Shown piece by piece: positions 34,053-43,260 of a DNA stretch of 64,000 nucleotides. A program made the translations under genes and the position numbers. Numbering within the stretch: position 1 is the first letter of the stretch; every line of letters begins with the position of its first letter. The DNA comes from Arthrobacter sp. CDRTa11. Its GTDB lineage: Bacteria; Actinomycetota; Actinomycetes; Actinomycetales; Micrococcaceae. The notes under the pieces are model-generated. The model did no database searches, was not told the origin of the DNA, and saw only the letters and a program-made list of their open reading frames with translations. The DNA lies in assembly GCF_026427775.1 (NCBI RefSeq), contig NZ_CP044532.1, positions 1,736,001 through 1,800,000 of the forward strand, in the 5' to 3' direction.

Positions 34053-35277
34053 GTATCGCGCCGTGGCGGCCCAGCTGGTTGGCCATGTGTCCCAGCCATT
34101 CAAGGGGTCCGCGCCACTTGAGCAGGACAAAGACCATACCCACAATGATCGCGGTTGCGGCGTGGGCAAAATACATCCCGTCCTCTGTCCAGCCGGCAGG
34201 CGACGGCTTCAGGTAGAAGCCTGCCACCACCCAGACATGGACTGTGTACAGGGTCAGAGTCATGGCCCCCGCTCCGCGCAGCGGCAGCAACAGATCCAGG
34301 TTCAGCCAGTCGGCCAGCTTGCCGAGCAAAAGGCAGGCGCCCACAACTGCGGCCGCCACTGCTGACGTGTGGGCAAGGTCCAGCGTCGTTGCAGAATGTG
34401 GCGCTGCCGACGCCAGCCACCACCACGACCCTTCCTGGTTGACGCCGGTGAGGTTGACCTGCAGGACACTGTCCAAGGGGTAGTTCGGTGCGTTCAGTAC
34501 GTCCTCCAGGGCTTCCCTGCCACCCCAGCTTTCCATCGCCGCCGTGCCAAGGGCCTTGGTCAGGACGGCCACCACCGTTCCACCGACGAGCAGCACCACC
34601 GGCACCATGGCCTTCGTCAGCGCCAGCCTGCCAATCGCCAGCCCCACCAGCAGGTAGGCAAGCCACTGAAAAACGGGATAGTAGCCGGTGAAGAACAAGT
34701 CTCCCAGCAGCCGGGAAGGAACCAAGAGGTCCTCCCACTTCGGATTATGGCCTAGTTTCAGTGGAGGGTTCGATGCCATCAGCCACGGACGCAGCAAATA
34801 GGCAAGCACCGGGGACGCCACGATCCAGCCCACCGCCCACACGAACAACGCTTTCAGCTTCAGCCCCAGGAATGGCAGGACGCACAGGAACAGCACCGCG
34901 TAGTGAACCAGGATAATCGCCAGGTTCACTTCAACGCCGCCAAGGGTCAGGCCGACGGCGGCAATCACCAGCGCCCGCAGCGCAACGCCGCGCCTGGCTG
35001 CGCCGAGAGTCCTGCCTTCCAGGGGCACCTGTTTTCCTGTTGATAGTGCCAGCCCAATTCCCGCCAGCACTGCGAACAGTGCAGCAGCCCGGCCGGAGAA
35101 CGTCAGGCCAATCCAAGTGGGTGTGAGGTTGGCGTTTGCCTCGAATGTGGGAAGCAGGTGCGTGGCCATCATGCCCAACAGGGCAAGGCCGCGTGCCGCA
35201 TCAATGCCCCTGAGCCGGTCCGGCCGCGAAGGGCTTCGCGGCGCCCTGGAAGGTCTGGCCGTGGCACGGGAGGTCAT
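34039..35277 (-). CDS. Multi-pass membrane protein of the heparan-alpha-glucosaminide N-acetyltransferase/DUF418-like group
   Basis: A 412-residue polytopic protein with about ten hydrophobic segments. The first holds the family signature RLRGIDAARGLALLGMMATHLLP near residues 21-43, with the conserved arginine, aspartate and histidine of this acyltransferase superfamily. Later parts include PSRLLGDLFFTGYYPVFQWLAYLLVGLAIGRL and SGVINQEGSWWW-like regions. It probably transfers acyl groups to a surface sugar; the substrate is unknown. ATG 35277 is preceded by a GAGAACATCTGCTC sequence without a clear ribosome site. Confidence 0.82.
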   Translation of the reverse strand: MTSRATARPSRAPRSPSRPDRLRGIDAARGLALLGMMATHLLPTFEANANLTPTWIGLTFSGRAAALFAVLAGIGLALSTGKQVPLEGRTLGAARRGVALRALVIAAVGLTLGGVEVNLAIILVHYAVLFLCVLPFLGLKLKALFVWAVGWIVASPVLAYLLRPWLMASNPPLKLGHNPKWEDLLVPSRLLGDLFFTGYYPVFQWLAYLLVGLAIGRLALTKAMVPVVLLVGGTVVAVLTKALGTAAMESWGGREALEDVLNAPNYPLDSVLQVNLTGVNQEGSWWWLASAAPHSATTLDLAHTSAVAAAVVGACLLLGKLADWLNLDLLLPLRGAGAMTLTLYTVHVWVVAGFYLKPSPAGWTEDGMYFAHAATAIIVGMVFVLLKWRGPLEWLGHMANQLGRHGAIPSKP

Positions 35278-35368
35278 GAGCAGATGTTCTCACACCTGCC
35301 TTGGAACCGCCTGTCACGCCGGCCGCCAGGCTAGCCCGAAGTAGACAAAACGAGGAGCCAAAGCACCC

Positions 35369-35406
35369 TTGTATTCGAATATATGTTCGAATAGCATGGA
35401 TCCATG
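35369..35406 (+). promoter_or_regulatory. LexA-controlled leaderless promoter
   Basis: TTGTAT (-35, 35369-35374) and TAGCAT (-10, 35392-35397) are exactly 17 bases apart. Nearly the whole spacer is the LexA-type box TCGAATATATGTTCGA (35375-35390), one base off the actinobacterial consensus TCGAAC-N4-GTTCGA. ATG 35404 follows the -10 by six bases. Confidence 0.7.
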
Positions 35407-35889
35407 CACACTCCATCGCAGCTCCCGCAACCGCACACGCCAGCGGGGTCCCAGCCCGTCGAGCGCACCGGTATGCCGGACCAGTACGCCGGTCTAATGA
35501 AGGCCATGAGTCCGGGCGTTGTGGACTACCTTTTCCGTCAGCTCGTTGCAGGAGAACCTCCGGAGGACGTCCAATGGCAGCAGGAGGGCATCACCCTTTC
35601 AGCGCAGCCGCCGGGTGCAGAGCTGGCCCGCCGGCTCAGCGAAACGGACCTTGAAGCCCTCACGCCCACCGAGCTGTTCCACTACGTCAGGGCCGCCCAG
35701 CGGTTGGCATCCTGGGCGGAGGGGCTGCGGGAAGCCGCGGTGGCAAGGTATTGCCAGCCGGTGGCAGCGCAGGGCGGGCCACATGAAGCCGAAGGTAGCA
35801 GGAGCCTCCGGGTCGGTGTCCGGGATTGTCCCGAGGTGCCGCAGTTTGCCGAGGCAAAACATCCTGAAAACCGTGGGGAGCTTCCCTAG
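35404..35889 (+). pseudogene. Truncated DUF222/13E12-type gene behind an SOS promoter
   Basis: A 161-codon frame. Residues of about 60-118 (ELARRLSETDLEALTPTELFHYVRAAQRLASWAEGLREAAVARY) have the look of the N-terminal DUF222 helices. From about residue 120 the sequence becomes unlike the family and ends after only 161 residues, with no HNH domain; full-length relatives run 400-550. I read it as the 5' remnant of a DUF222-HNH gene whose rest was lost. It could instead be an intact short protein of unknown function. Mycobacterial 13E12 genes include members with LexA boxes, which fits. Confidence 0.5.
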
Positions 35890-35901
35890 GATGGTGGGGT
35901 G
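35887..35901 (+). promoter_or_regulatory. Leaderless promoter before the nitrilase-family gene
   Basis: TAGGAT (35887-35892), GGTGGG, GTG 35899. The -10 overlaps the stop codon (TAG) of the truncated gene upstream. Confidence 0.5.
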
Positions 35902-36645
35902 AGTGATGCCCTGACTGTTTCCACCGTCCAGTACCAGGCCCTCGACGGTGGCGTCGCCACCAATGCAATGGAGCATGTGCGCCTGATAGAAGATGCGGAG
36001 TCGCACGGCTCCAGGCTGGTGCTCTTTCCCGAACTCTCACTGACGGGCTACAACCTGCCGCTGCTGGAGGACCCCGGGCAGTGGCTCCAGCCGGAGGACC
36101 CGCGGCTGGGTGATATTCGCGAGATCTGCCGCCGCACCGGAATTACGGCAGTTGTCGGGGGCGCCTACCGGGAACCGGACGGCACGCCCAGGCTGGCTGC
36201 ACTGGCCATCCACCCTGAAGGCGTCACAGACGCCGCCTTCAAGACGCATCTCCATGGCCAGGAGAAAGACATCTTCGCCGCCGGCGAGGGCGCGATCGTT
36301 CTGGAGCTGGATGGCTGGAGGATTGCGCTGGCCATTTGCTTCGACGCCGCCTTCCCCTCCCACTCGGCCATGGCAGCCGGCTCCGGGGCGGACGCCTATG
36401 CCGTATCCGCCCTCTACACCCGTGACGAAGAGCACCGGCTCGCTCTTCACCTGGGCGCCCGGGCCATGGATAACAGGATGTTTGGCATCCTGGCGAACCT
36501 CGGCGGAACCACCAGTTTGGGCCCTTCCTGCGGCCTGAGCGGATTCTGGGGGCCAGACGGCTTATTGATGAAAAGGGCGGCGGGAACAGGCACGGAGGTA
36601 GTCACAGCCATTCTGCAGCGCAGTGCACTGCGCAAGTTTCGGTGA
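35899..36645 (+). CDS. Carbon-nitrogen hydrolase (nitrilase superfamily)
   Basis: A 248-residue amidase-like enzyme with the Glu-Lys-Cys triad visible: glutamate in LVLFPELSLTGYNLP near residue 44, lysine in AAFKTHLHGQEKDIF, and cysteine in IALAICFDAAFPSHSAMAA. The C-terminal part SALYTRDEEHRLALHLGARAMDNRMFGILANLGG is typical. The substrate is not predictable. The start is fixed by the leaderless promoter. The 146 bases to dapA hold nothing else clear. Confidence 0.9.
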   Translation: MSDALTVSTVQYQALDGGVATNAMEHVRLIEDAESHGSRLVLFPELSLTGYNLPLLEDPGQWLQPEDPRLGDIREICRRTGITAVVGGAYREPDGTPRLAALAIHPEGVTDAAFKTHLHGQEKDIFAAGEGAIVLELDGWRIALAICFDAAFPSHSAMAAGSGADAYAVSALYTRDEEHRLALHLGARAMDNRMFGILANLGGTTSLGPSCGLSGFWGPDGLLMKRAAGTGTEVVTAILQRSALRKFR

Positions 36646-36778
36646 AAGGCTCCCCGGATGAAGACCCGCCTCCCGCGCAGGACGCGCGGCCGCCGTCGCG
36701 ACGATGACGCAGCGACACGTAGCTGACACTTGACGTTCATCACGCCTTGCCCATTGTCCTAACCAGCCGTGCACAGGG

Positions 36779-36794
36779 TAACGTTTTTGCCATG
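36779..36794 (+). promoter_or_regulatory. Leaderless promoter of dapA
   Basis: TAACGT (36779-36784), seven bases, ATG 36792. Confidence 0.5.
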
Positions 36795-37700
36795 GCTGAT
36801 ACATCCGCGAACATCCCCGCTCTTGGTACCCTGCTGACCGCAATGGTCACGCCCTTCACCAAGGACGGCGCTGTGGATTACAAGCAGGCCGCGGAGTTGG
36901 CGGTCAAGCTGGTTGATGACGGCTGCGACGGCCTCGTAGTCACCGGAACCACCGGCGAAACCTCCACCCTCACCGACGAGGAAAACCTCGGCATGTTCCG
37001 CGCCGTCAGGGAAGCTGTGGGAGGCAGGGCCGCCATTATTGCCGGCACCGGCACGAACGACACAGCCCACTCGGTACACCTTTCGCAGCAGGCCGCCGCG
37101 CTGGGCGTGGACGGACTCCTGCTGGTCACGCCTTACTACAACAAGCCCAGCCAGGCTGGCGTCCGGGCGCACTTCGAGACCATCGCGTCATCCGTTGATT
37201 TGCCTGTGATGCTGTACGACATCCCCGGCCGCTCATCCATCGCCATCGAACCCGACACGATGATCCGCCTGGCGCAGCACCCCAACATCGTGGCCGTCAA
37301 GGACGCCAAGGCCGACCTCGTCGCCGCCACACGCGTCATGGCCGAAACCGACCTGCTCTTCTACTCCGGAGACGACGGACTGACTCTGCCCTGGATGGCG
37401 CTGGGGGCAGTCGGCCTGGTAGGTGTGACAACCCACGTCGCAACCCGCCGCTTCAGGGAACTGATTGACGCCGTCAACGCGAACGACCTCGGAACGGCCC
37501 GTAAGATCAACTTCGAGCTCCAGCCAGTCGTGCGGGCAACGATGACCCGCGTGCAGGGGGCCGTTGCGGCCAAACAAATTCTTAAATGGCAGGGAGTCCT
37601 GCCCAACTCGATTGTCCGTTTGCCCCTCGTGGAGCCGGACGAAGCCGAGATCGAAACCATCCGCGAGGACTTGGCTGAAGGAGGGCTGGTCTTTTCCTAA
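36792..37700 (+). CDS. dapA: 4-hydroxy-tetrahydrodipicolinate synthase
   Basis: Condenses pyruvate and aspartate semialdehyde, the first step of the lysine/diaminopimelate branch. The 302-residue TIM barrel shows LTAMVTPFTKDGAVDYKQA, GLVVTGTTGETSTLTDEE, GTGTNDTAHSVHLSQQAAALGVDGLLLVTPYYNKPSQAG and YDIPGRSSIAIEPDTM, with the Schiff-base lysine in NIVAVKDAKAD. ATG 36792 gives the family start; an upstream frame exists but lies before the promoter. RNase J follows after 41 bases, a common dapA-rnj pairing. Confidence 0.97.
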   Translation: MADTSANIPALGTLLTAMVTPFTKDGAVDYKQAAELAVKLVDDGCDGLVVTGTTGETSTLTDEENLGMFRAVREAVGGRAAIIAGTGTNDTAHSVHLSQQAAALGVDGLLLVTPYYNKPSQAGVRAHFETIASSVDLPVMLYDIPGRSSIAIEPDTMIRLAQHPNIVAVKDAKADLVAATRVMAETDLLFYSGDDGLTLPWMALGAVGLVGVTTHVATRRFRELIDAVNANDLGTARKINFELQPVVRATMTRVQGAVAAKQILKWQGVLPNSIVRLPLVEPDEAEIETIREDLAEGGLVFS

Positions 37701-37741
37701 GGGCAAAGACCGGCACCCTTCCGCCTGGAAAGTAGTGCACT

Positions 37742-39433
37742 ATGACCCAAATCGCCCTTCCCGGCCTTGTCACGCCTCCACGCCTGCCGCAAGGCACCCT
37801 TCGGATCGTTCCGCTGGGTGGCTTGGGGGAGATCGGCCGGAACATGGCTGTGTTCGAAATCGACGGCAAACTGCTCGTCGTTGACTGCGGTGTCCTCTTC
37901 CCCGAGGAAACACAGCCTGGCGTTGACCTGATCCTGCCCGATTTCTCCTACATCGAGGACCGGGTCAACGACATCGTTGCGGTCGTCCTGACGCACGGCC
38001 ACGAGGACCACATCGGCGCCGTTCCTTACCTCCTGAGGCTCCGCAGCGACATCCCGCTGGTTGGTTCCCAGCTCACGCTGGCTCTCATCGAGGCCAAGCT
38101 GCAGGAACACCGGATCCGTCCGTACACCCTGACGGTGACCGAGGGCCAGGTGGAGAAGTTTGGCCCCTTCGAGTGCGAGTTCGTTGCTGTCAACCACTCC
38201 ATCCCGGATGCCTTGGCAGTGTTCATCCGAACAGCAGGCGGCACCGTCCTGCACACCGGCGACTTCAAGATGGACCAGCTGCCGCTGGACGGCCGCATCA
38301 CAGACCTCCGCCACTTCGCCAAGCTCGGCGAAGAGGGCGTGGACCTCTTTATGTCCGACTCCACCAACGCGGACGTGCCCGGCTTCACCACCGCGGAAAA
38401 GGAAATCGGCCCCACGCTGGAACGGCTCTTCGGGCAGGCTACAAAACGCATCATCGTCGCGTCGTTCTCTTCGCACGTCCACCGGGTCCAGCAGGTGCTC
38501 GACGCCGCAGCCAAGCACAACCGTAAGGTGGCCTTTGTGGGCCGCTCCATGGTCCGGAACATGGCCATCGCCGCCAAGCTGGGCTACCTGGATGTTCCCG
38601 AGGGTCTCTTGGTGGACATCAAGAACATCGACAACCTGCCGGACAACCGCGTTGTCCTGATGTCCACAGGTTCCCAGGGCGAGCCCATGGCCGCACTGTC
38701 CCGCATGGCCAACGGTGACCACCGGGTGGTGGTGGGGGATGGTGACACCGTCATCCTCGCTTCCAGCCTGATCCCCGGAAACGAGAATGCCGTTTTCCGT
38801 ATCATCAACGGCCTGCTCAAGCTGGGTGCGGACGTTATCCACAAGGGCAACGCCAAGGTCCATGTGTCGGGCCACGCGGCCGCCGGTGAGCTGCTGTACT
38901 GCTACAACATCCTGGAACCGCTCAACGCCATGCCTGTGCACGGTGAGACCCGCCACCTGATCGCCAACGGCAAGATCGCCATCGAGTCCGGCGTCCCCAC
39001 GGCCAGCGTCATTCTGGCGGACAATGGCACGGTGATTGACCTGAAGGACCACCGCGCTGACGTGGTGGGCCAGGTGGAAGTGGGCTTCGTCTATGTGGAC
39101 GGCTCAAGTGTCGGCGAAATCACCGACGCCGACCTCAAGGACCGCCGCGTCCTCGGGGATGAAGGCTTCATCTCCATCATCACAGTCATCAACAAGGCCA
39201 CGGGCAAGGTAGTTTCCGGACCCGAAATCCACGCCCGCGGTGTTGCCGAGGACGATTCAGTCTTTGATGACATCATCCCCAAGATCAATGCTGCGCTGGA
39301 AGAGGCAGTGCTGAACCATGCGGATCACACCAGCCATCAGCTCCAGCAGGTTGTCCGCCGTGTTGTAGGCACCTGGGTCAACCGCAAGCTGCGCCGGCGG
39401 CCCATGATCATTCCCGTGGTGCTCGAAGCGTAG
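37742..39433 (+). CDS. rnj: Ribonuclease J
   Basis: Metallo-beta-lactamase/beta-CASP ribonuclease with 5'-3' exonuclease and endonuclease activity, part of mRNA turnover and rRNA maturation. The 563-residue protein has the metal motif VVLTHGHEDHIGAVPYLL, later ligands in FVAVNHSIPDA and TGDFKMDQ, and the beta-CASP parts LFMSDSTNAD, VASFSSHVHRVQQVLDAA and ALSRMANGDHRVV. The C-terminal motif KVHVSGHAAAGEL and FEPLNAMPVHGE-like block plus the C-terminal dimer domain complete it. ATG 37742 lacks a strong ribosome site. Confidence 0.96.
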   Translation: MTQIALPGLVTPPRLPQGTLRIVPLGGLGEIGRNMAVFEIDGKLLVVDCGVLFPEETQPGVDLILPDFSYIEDRVNDIVAVVLTHGHEDHIGAVPYLLRLRSDIPLVGSQLTLALIEAKLQEHRIRPYTLTVTEGQVEKFGPFECEFVAVNHSIPDALAVFIRTAGGTVLHTGDFKMDQLPLDGRITDLRHFAKLGEEGVDLFMSDSTNADVPGFTTAEKEIGPTLERLFGQATKRIIVASFSSHVHRVQQVLDAAAKHNRKVAFVGRSMVRNMAIAAKLGYLDVPEGLLVDIKNIDNLPDNRVVLMSTGSQGEPMAALSRMANGDHRVVVGDGDTVILASSLIPGNENAVFRIINGLLKLGADVIHKGNAKVHVSGHAAAGELLYCYNILEPLNAMPVHGETRHLIANGKIAIESGVPTASVILADNGTVIDLKDHRADVVGQVEVGFVYVDGSSVGEITDADLKDRRVLGDEGFISIITVINKATGKVVSGPEIHARGVAEDDSVFDDIIPKINAALEEAVLNHADHTSHQLQQVVRRVVGTWVNRKLRRRPMIIPVVLEA

Positions 39434-39449
39434 GAGCCACAGGAACGCC

Positions 39450-39480
39450 AAGGGCCCGGTTCTTCGGAACCGGGCCTTTC
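39450..39480 (+). terminator. Rho-independent terminator after rnj
   Basis: GGCCCGGTTC (39453-39462) and GAACCGGGCC (39467-39476) pair around a TTCG tetraloop and are followed by TTTCCTGT. This is one of the clearest intrinsic terminators in the window. A second hairpin with a TTCG loop (CCTGCCAGC/GCTGGCAGG) follows at 39514-39540. Confidence 0.85.
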
Positions 39481-39513
39481 CTGTATCCGGCCAAGCAACC
39501 CTGCCAGGCCTTT

Positions 39514-39540
39514 CCTGCCAGCCCTTCGGGCGCTGGCAGG
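39514..39540 (+). terminator. Second TTCG-loop hairpin before ftsK
   Basis: CCTGCCAGC (39514-39522) pairs with GCTGGCAGG (39532-39540), with CC/GG and a TTCG loop inside. It may be a back-up terminator; no T-run follows. Confidence 0.5.
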
Positions 39541-39600
39541 GGCGGCAACATGGAGGCCCCTGAAAGCGCGGAAATCCGCGGAAATCAGGCCCGGTTCGGG

Positions 39601-39616
39601 TACCGTGGCAGGTATG
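39601..39616 (+). promoter_or_regulatory. Leaderless promoter of ftsK
   Basis: TACCGT (39601-39606), seven bases, ATG 39614. An in-frame GTG at 39605 would sit inside the -10 box and was not used. Confidence 0.45.
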
Positions 39617-42556
39617 GCCACTCGTACTACGTCCGCGTCCAAAGGCAGTTCTGGCGGCACCTCCGGCGGCAAAGCCGGTTCTGCCGCGGGCCGCGGGGCC
39701 GGCTCTGCGGCGTCCAAAACCGGCCGGACCACCGGTTCCTCGGCAAGCCCGCGCACCCGCCGGCTTCCCGCCGTCGAGCAGCGTGATCCCTGGCTCCTGC
39801 GCGTTGTAGGCGGCGCCTGGCTGGGAATCGGCCACCTCGTAGGCGGCGGGGTCCGCAGGATTGGCCACGACGTCAGTGACGTGCCTGCGGAGGAACGCCG
39901 CGACGGAGCTGCCCTGTTCAACCTCGCGCTGGGCATCTTCATCGCCACCTTCGCCTGGTGGGGATTGACCGGTTGGTTCCCCGATGCTGTCTACAGCGTG
40001 GTCAACGGTACGTTCGGCTGGATGTCCCTGCTCCTCCCGCTCATGCTGTTTGTCTGCGCCTTCCGCCTGTTCAGGCAGCCGGCGGACGGCCGAGGAAACA
40101 ACCGCGTGGGGATCGGCTTCCTCATCATGACTTTCGCTGGCTGCGGCCTCGCCCATGTCCTGGGCGGACAACCCACCGTTGCCGAGGGCTTCGACGGACT
40201 CCGCCAGGCGGGCGGCATGCTCGGTTTCCTGGCGGCATCGCCCCTGGCCGCCATCCATCCGGGTGTTCCACTGGGAATCTACGGCCTGCTGGCCTTTGTG
40301 TCCCTGCTGATCATCACGGCCACGCCCTTCACGGCAATTCCGCGGCGTATCCGCGGCGCCTACGAGCACCTCATGGGCATTGACCTCCAGGAACAGGACG
40401 AGTCCGGGGACGGCCACGACCGCAGCTACCTCTATGAAACGCCGTCCGCCGCGGTTCCCCAGAAGAAAAAGCGCAGGCGATTCTTCGGCAAGGATGATGA
40501 GCCCGACGCCGGCCTTGAGGGCTACGTCGGGGATGAAGCGTTCGAGCATGCCGTCATCGATGACGAGGATGCAGCGGACGCCGCCAAGGGAAGCAAGGCA
40601 ACGCGTCCCGCACCAGGGGTGCGCCGCCCCACCCAGGCGGAAATCGCCGTCGAAAAGATCAAGGCGGCCCAAGGGCTGGGCACTGCCGCAGCTTCGGTGG
40701 GGGAGAACGCCACCGAAGCCATCCCCCTGGTGACTCCCGGAATGGTGGCCGCCGGCTCACTCAACCCCGCCCAAACGGGCTCCCCGGCCGCGGCGCCCCA
40801 TGTACCGGCAAACCCGGTAAGCCCCGCGCCGCCGCCCACGCCCATTCCGCAGCGCACCGAGCAGCTCTCACTTGCCGGCGACGTGACGTACACGTTGCCG
40901 TCGTCGGACGTTTTGACCCCCGGCTCCATTCCCAAGGAGCGCACGGAGGCAAACGACGCCATCGTCGCTTCACTGACGGAAACGCTGAACCAGTTCAACG
41001 TGGAGGCGCAGGTTACCGGCTTCAGCCGTGGTCCAACCGTGACCCGGTACGAAATCGAGCTGTCGCCCGGCACGAAGGTGGAGCGGGTCACGGCGCTGTC
41101 CAAGAACATCTCCTACGCCGTGGCCAGCTCCGACGTCCGCATCCTCAGCCCCATCCCGGGCAAGTCGGCCATTGGCATCGAGATCCCCAACACAGACCGC
41201 GAAACAGTTTCCCTGGGCGACGTCCTGCGCAGCCAGAACGCCCGCCGGACGGACCACCCCATGGTGATGGGAGTGGGCAAGGACGTTGAGGGCGGCTATG
41301 TGGTGGCCAACCTGGCCAAGATGCCCCACCTCCTGGTGGCCGGTGCCACCGGTGCCGGTAAGTCCTCGTTCGTGAACTCGATGATCACCTCGATCCTGAT
41401 GCGAGCGACGCCGGATGAGGTCCGCATGGTGATGGTGGACCCCAAACGCGTGGAACTGACCGCCTACGAGGGCGTCCCGCACCTGATCACGCCCATCATC
41501 ACCAACCCCAAGAAGGCGGCGGAGGCGCTGCAGTGGGTGGTCCGCGAAATGGACGCCCGCTACGACGACCTCGCCAACTACGGCTTCAAGCACATCGACG
41601 ACTTCAACAAGGCGGTGCGGGCCGGCAAAGTCCATCCGCCGGTGGATTCCAAGCGCGTCATCCGTCCCTACCCGTACCTGCTGGTGATTGTGGACGAGCT
41701 CGCCGACCTCATGATGGTGGCCCCGCGTGACGTCGAAGACTCAATTGTCCGCATCACCCAGCTTGCCCGTGCCGCCGGCATCCACCTCGTGCTGGCCACC
41801 CAGCGCCCGTCCGTGGACGTTGTTACGGGTCTGATCAAGGCCAACGTCCCCTCTCGGATGGCGTTTGCCACGTCCTCGGTAACGGACTCCCGCGTGGTCC
41901 TGGACCAGCCTGGCGCTGAGAAGCTCATTGGCCAAGGTGATGCACTCTTCCTGCCCATGGGCGCCTCCAAGGCCATGCGAGTGCAGGGTGCGTGGGTCAC
42001 GGAGTCCGAAATCCACAAGGTCGTTGAGCACGTCAAGGGCCAGCTGCAGGCCGTCTACCGCGACGACGTCGCCCCCGAGGCACAAAAGAAGCAGATCGAC
42101 GACGACATTGGAGACGATCTCGAGGTCCTGCTGCAGGCCACTGAACTGGTGGTCACCACCCAGTTCGGCTCCACCTCAATGCTGCAGCGCAAGCTGCGGG
42201 TCGGCTTCGCCAAGGCGGGGCGCCTGATGGACCTGCTGGAATCCCGCGGCGTCGTGGGCCCCTCGGAAGGATCCAAGGCCCGCGATGTGCTGGTCAAGCC
42301 TGATGACCTTGCGGCCGTGCTGGCTGCCATGAAGGGCCAGGAGGCGCCGTTGGTCGCCGATTCGCAGACCGCTGCCCTGAGCGAGAATGCCAACGCCAAC
42401 ATTGGGCAGGGCGGCTATGCCGAAGACCTTGTGGCGGCCGATCTTGAAAAGCGCACGCAGAACGTCGAATATTACGACGGCGCCGATTCGCCCCCAGGCT
42501 CCTACGGGGACGATGAAGACGGTTCCGAAGACGCCTGGTCGCTCACCGGGCGCTAG
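39614..42556 (+). CDS. ftsK: DNA translocase FtsK/SpoIIIE
   Basis: ATP-driven pump that clears chromosome DNA from the division septum. The 980-residue protein has a basic Ser/Gly-rich N-terminus, about four to five membrane helices between residues 85 and 240, and a variable linker of about 200 residues. The motor domain has Walker [11 protein letters not shown] near residue 577, Walker B [14 protein letters not shown], and [29 protein letters not shown]. The C-terminal gamma winged helix that reads KOPS sites includes [29 protein letters not shown]. An acidic tail of about 80 residues ends it. It heads the ftsK-pgsA-cinA-clgR order typical of actinobacteria. Confidence 0.96.
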   Translation: [980 protein letters not shown]

Positions 42557-42567
42557 CCCAAAGAATG

Positions 42568-42582
42568 TAGCCTTGGAGGGTG
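42568..42582 (+). promoter_or_regulatory. Leaderless promoter of pgsA
   Basis: TAGCCT (42568-42573), TGGAGG, GTG 42580. The GGAGG abuts the start codon. Confidence 0.5.
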
Positions 42583-43218
42583 ACTAGCACCGAAGCAACC
42601 GCCGCCGGCTCCAGCAGTTCCAGGATCTGGAATCTTCCCAACATCCTGACCATGCTGCGCATCGCGCTGGTACCTTTCTTCGTCTGGTTCCTTCTTGCCG
42701 ACGCCCCCGGGCTGCGGAGTGAAGCGGGGCTGTGGCGCTGGGCAGCGGTACTGGCCTTCGCCGTCGCGATCTACACAGACAAGCTCGACGGCGACATCGC
42801 CAGGAGCCGTGGCCTCGTCACTGATTTCGGTAAAATCGCCGACCCCATCGCCGACAAACTGCTGATTGGCTCGGCGCTGGTCATGCTGTCCGTCCTGAAT
42901 GAACTGCCGTGGTGGGTGACAATTCTCATCCTCGTCAGGGAATGGGGCATTACCGGCCTGCGTTTCTTTGTCATCCGCTACGGTGTTATTCCCGCATCCC
43001 GTGGCGGCAAGCTCAAGACCGTGGTGCAGACCGCAGCCATCTTCCTGTATCTCCTGCCGCTGGGGGCATTGGCGCCCTGGCTGGTATGGGTGGCCTTCGC
43101 CGTCATGATGGCGGCGGTGCTCATCACGGTGTGGACCGGGGTGGAGTACGTGGTGGAGGCGCTGCGGCTGCGGGCGCAGGGCAAGCGCGCCGGAACGAAA
43201 ACCGTCAATAACCAGTAA
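42580..43218 (+). CDS. pgsA: CDP-diacylglycerol-glycerol-3-phosphate 3-phosphatidyltransferase
   Basis: Membrane enzyme that makes phosphatidylglycerophosphate, the committed step to phosphatidylglycerol and cardiolipin. The CDP-alcohol phosphatidyltransferase signature D-x2-DG-x2-AR-x8-G-x3-D-x3-D is complete within DKLDGDIAR to KIADPIAD, near residues 67-92. Membrane helices surround it (NILTMLRIALVPFFVWFLL, LVMLSVLNELPWWVTILILVREWGI, LVWVAFAVMMAAVLITVW). The 212-residue length is normal. cinA follows after 42 bases. Confidence 0.95.
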   Translation: MTSTEATAAGSSSSRIWNLPNILTMLRIALVPFFVWFLLADAPGLRSEAGLWRWAAVLAFAVAIYTDKLDGDIARSRGLVTDFGKIADPIADKLLIGSALVMLSVLNELPWWVTILILVREWGITGLRFFVIRYGVIPASRGGKLKTVVQTAAIFLYLLPLGALAPWLVWVAFAVMMAAVLITVWTGVEYVVEALRLRAQGKRAGTKTVNNQ

Positions 43219-43260
43219 CTGATCACCAGCGCGGAACAAATCAGGCAAAAGGAGCCGACG

